Assembly (NCBI GenBank): GCA_012513595.1
Contig: JAAZBY010000279.1
Location: forward strand, 1 to 8,089
Direction: 5' to 3'
Source: Chloroflexota bacterium
Lineage (GTDB): Bacteria > Chloroflexota > Anaerolineae > UBA1429
Length of the DNA: 8,089 bases
Made by a program: the position numbers and the translations under genes. Below, in pieces: positions 6,559 through 8,089 of the stretch (positions within the stretch are counted from its first letter, which is position 1; the number at the start of each line of letters is the position of its first letter). Under the pieces are notes generated by a model. The model was given only the letters and a program-made list of their open reading frames with translations. It did not search any database and had not been told where the DNA came from.

Positions 6559-7737
6559 CTAGGGCAGGAGGGCGGCGAACTCTTCCAGGGTGGTCTCGTA
6601 GCGCACTAGAAGGCGGTTCAGCCGGAAGGCGTCATCGGCGGGCTGGAAGGGCAGGCCGTTCAGCGTAAAGGCCGTCGTGTAGCCGTGCGCACGGAGCACG
6701 GTGATGGTGTTCTCATCGTATGAGCCAAAGGGATAGCAGAAGGAATCGACCGCCAGGCCCAGGTGCCCCTCGACCTCGCGCTTGGCCTCGCCGATCTCGA
6801 CCTGCAGGACCTCGTTCGGTTGGCCGCGCAGCGCGATGTGGTTCTGCGTGTGGATGCCGATGATCATGCCCGCCTCGGCCAGCTCCTTGGTCATCTCCCA
6901 GGTAAAGTAACCGCCGTAGCCCATGTGCGAGGGGATCACGAACAGCACGGGGCGCAGCGCGGTCTCCATGATCAACGGGTAGGCATTTGTGTAGATGTTA
7001 CGGTTGCCGTCGTCGATGGTGATCAAGAGCGGCTTGGGCGGCAGCGGGTGCCCCTCCTCGGCATAGGCCACGAACTGCGCCGGTGAAATGGAACGCCACC
7101 CCTCGCGGGCGAGGTAGTGCAGCTGCTCGGCAAAGGCGGCCGGAGAGACGGTCCAGTTGCGCTGGGTCTCGGTCGCATCGTCGGGAAGGTCCGCGACGTG
7201 ATGGTACATCAGGGCCGGCACCGGGATGCCGCGGCCGCCCGTGCCAAAGAGCAGGGTCAGCGGCTCCTCGAGGGAGGCGCCGTCGAGGGAGCGGACCCCC
7301 GTGAGAGAGACCTCATAGGCGGGTTCCGTCCAGCCGCCCTCCGGGCGAAAGACGATCGTGCCATCGGCCGGCCATTCCAAGGCACCGGCCACGCTCGGGG
7401 AGATCGTCAGCCCTGCTTCCAGCGAGGCGCGGTCCAGAGGGCGATCGAACTCGAGCGTCAGCGGGAACCCGGCCTGCACCAGCGTGTCTCCCGCGATGGG
7501 GTAGCTACCCGTCAGGCGCGGCGGGGGGCCTGGCGTGGGGCTGGGGGCCAGGGTGGGTGCCGTGGTCGCGGTCGGCGCGGCGGTGAAGGTCGCCTCCGGC
7601 AAGGGGGAGGCGGGGGGCTGCGTCGCGGGAACGGGCACCTCCGCACCGAGCGCGCCGGGCGCAGGGGCCCACAGGCGGCAGGCCCCCAGCGCCAAGGCGA
7701 CCAGGAACAGGGCGAACACGGGCAGCGAACGTCTCAT
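6559..7737 (-). CDS. Polysaccharide deacetylase (CE4/NodB) lipoprotein with Ig-like domain
   Basis: A 392-residue exported enzyme predicted to remove N- or O-acetyl groups from a cell-wall or capsular polysaccharide. Signal and lipobox LGAC place the lipidated residue at Cys20. A Pro/Thr/Ala linker covers 24-73. Residues about 74-167 form an SbsA/Big_5-like Ig domain (FPLTLEFDRPLD, TIVFRPEGGW, YEVSLTGVRSLDG). The NodB domain spans about 173-392: ALMYHH (175-180), motif 1 TIDDG with Asp242 as likely base and Asp243 as metal ligand, motif 2 HTQNH with metal ligands His296 and His300, and motif 3 CYPFG (334-338) in place of the classic R-x-P-x-G. The final His motif of classic NodB proteins is not evident, as in many PgaB/IcaB-like members. 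The ATG at 7737 has GAGGG four bases upstream. It lies 42 bases after the upstream gene and is probably co-transcribed with it. The substrate is unknown. Confidence 0.9.
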   Translation of the reverse strand: MRRSLPVFALFLVALALGACRLWAPAPGALGAEVPVPATQPPASPLPEATFTAAPTATTAPTLAPSPTPGPPPRLTGSYPIAGDTLVQAGFPLTLEFDRPLDRASLEAGLTISPSVAGALEWPADGTIVFRPEGGWTEPAYEVSLTGVRSLDGASLEEPLTLLFGTGGRGIPVPALMYHHVADLPDDATETQRNWTVSPAAFAEQLHYLAREGWRSISPAQFVAYAEEGHPLPPKPLLITIDDGNRNIYTNAYPLIMETALRPVLFVIPSHMGYGGYFTWEMTKELAEAGMIIGIHTQNHIALRGQPNEVLQVEIGEAKREVEGHLGLAVDSFCYPFGSYDENTITVLRAHGYTTAFTLNGLPFQPADDAFRLNRLLVRYETTLEEFAALLP

Positions 7738-7779
7738 CCGACCCTCAAATGGCTGGCACCCCGCAGGCCCCCTGCGCGG

Positions 7780-8089
7780 CTAGTTGCTGATGACCACCCG
7801 CACACTACACGGCGGGGGAAAGTTCCCCGTCTGATCGACCACGGTGAGGCGGAACCAGGCCGGCCCGTTGGGCAGCCCGCGGGTGTCGATGCTGGCCAGC
7901 TGGCCGCCGACTACTGCGGTCCCGCGCACGTCACCGATTGTGTTCCAGGTGGTCGGGTTGTCGCCGATGCCGTAATCGACCTTGTAGAACTGGAACTGGG
8001 CATGGTTCGCCGTGCCGTTGATCGACACCCAGCCGGAGACGGTGGCGTTCATGCCGGGGCTGGTGATGCGCGTGTTTGCGTCCGGGCAG
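7780..8089 (-). CDS. C-terminal part of a surface protein with an 'FQFYKV' Ig-like module (partial)
   Basis: The frame stays open to the window edge, so this is the 3' end of a longer gene, and the ATG at 8052 is internal. The visible 102 residues start CPDANTRITSPG and continue with NATVSGWVSINGTA, then FQFYKVDYGIG, PTTWNTIG, LPNGPAWFRLTVVD, and end PPPCSVRVVISN. This strand-rich pattern (ITSP, GTA, FQFYKV, G-x-P-x2-W, DTRGLPNG, RL-x-VVD-x-TGN, PC-x-V-x-V) is, to my knowledge, a module of about 100 residues found repeatedly at the ends of Chloroflexota exported proteins such as penicillin-binding or lytic enzymes. It is probably an Ig-like, non-catalytic surface module. Two cysteines (at the visible start and in PPPC) may form a disulfide. 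The parent enzyme or function lies beyond the window. The stop is 42 bases before the deacetylase start, consistent with an operon. Confidence 0.75.
   Translation of the reverse strand, partial: CPDANTRITSPGMNATVSGWVSINGTANHAQFQFYKVDYGIGDNPTTWNTIGDVRGTAVVGGQLASIDTRGLPNGPAWFRLTVVDQTGNFPPPCSVRVVISN

Noticed and set aside
6559..7737. Possible enzymatic loss in the deacetylase because the classic Arg of motif 3 is absent
   Set aside because: YP-x-G variants are common in active PgaB/IcaB-like members, and all metal ligands are intact.
7763..7775. GCAGG-CCC-CCTGC mini-hairpin between the last two - strand genes
   Set aside because: It is a five-to-six base-pair stem with no T-tract in a 42-base gap. 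It is too weak to call a terminator, and co-transcription is more likely.
1..8089. CRISPR arrays, tRNA or rRNA genes, insertion sequences, attachment sites
   Set aside because: No regularly spaced repeats, cloverleaf-like segments, transposase/integrase motifs or terminal inverted repeats were seen on reading both strands.

Overview
The window is high-GC DNA (about two thirds G+C by eye) from a bacterium that is most likely a member of the Chloroflexota (Anaerolineae/Caldilineae/Chloroflexia-like). This assignment is an inference. It rests on two lipoproteins with long Pro/Thr/Ala linkers just after the lipidated cysteine, on an exported protein ending in GFG-x-VW repeats, on the C-terminal 'FQFYKV...GTA' surface module, and on secreted proteins built from PA14 and propeller modules. 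All of these are common in that phylum. No rRNA, tRNA, CRISPR array, transposase or integrase was seen, and the window looks like ordinary chromosome.

The left part (34-2125, + strand) holds two sugar-metabolism oxidoreductases. The first is an aldo/keto reductase closely resembling L-galactose dehydrogenase. The second is a zinc-dependent medium-chain dehydrogenase resembling L-galactonate/L-idonate-type sugar-acid dehydrogenases. They are separated by 106 bases. Together they suggest an oxidative L-galactose (or L-fucose/aldonate) route, although no lactonase is visible in the window. A perfect 24-base palindrome at 2158-2181 lies between these genes and the convergent genes to the right, and probably terminates transcription from both sides.

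The rest (2209-8089) is on the - strand and encodes four proteins, all exported or probably exported. In transcription order they are: the C-terminal end of a surface protein with an Ig-like 'FQFYKV' module, cut by the window edge; a CE4 polysaccharide-deacetylase lipoprotein with an SbsA-like Ig domain; a 735-residue lipoprotein with a TolB/WD40-like beta-propeller and an unrecognised C-terminal region; and a 601-residue secreted protein with two PA14 domains, a golvesin/xanthan-lyase-like module and two GFG-VW repeats. The first two are 42 bases apart and probably co-transcribed. The other two follow gaps of 170 and 166 bases and probably have their own promoters; a plausible sigma70-type promoter can be seen upstream of the 735-residue gene.

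The likely theme of the right part is the cell surface and extracellular glycan binding or modification. I see no clearly new defence, mobile or regulatory system. The most useful leads are the predicted L-galactose to L-galactonate enzyme pair, the unusual architecture of the PA14 protein, and a cysteine cluster in an otherwise cysteine-poor lipoprotein tail.
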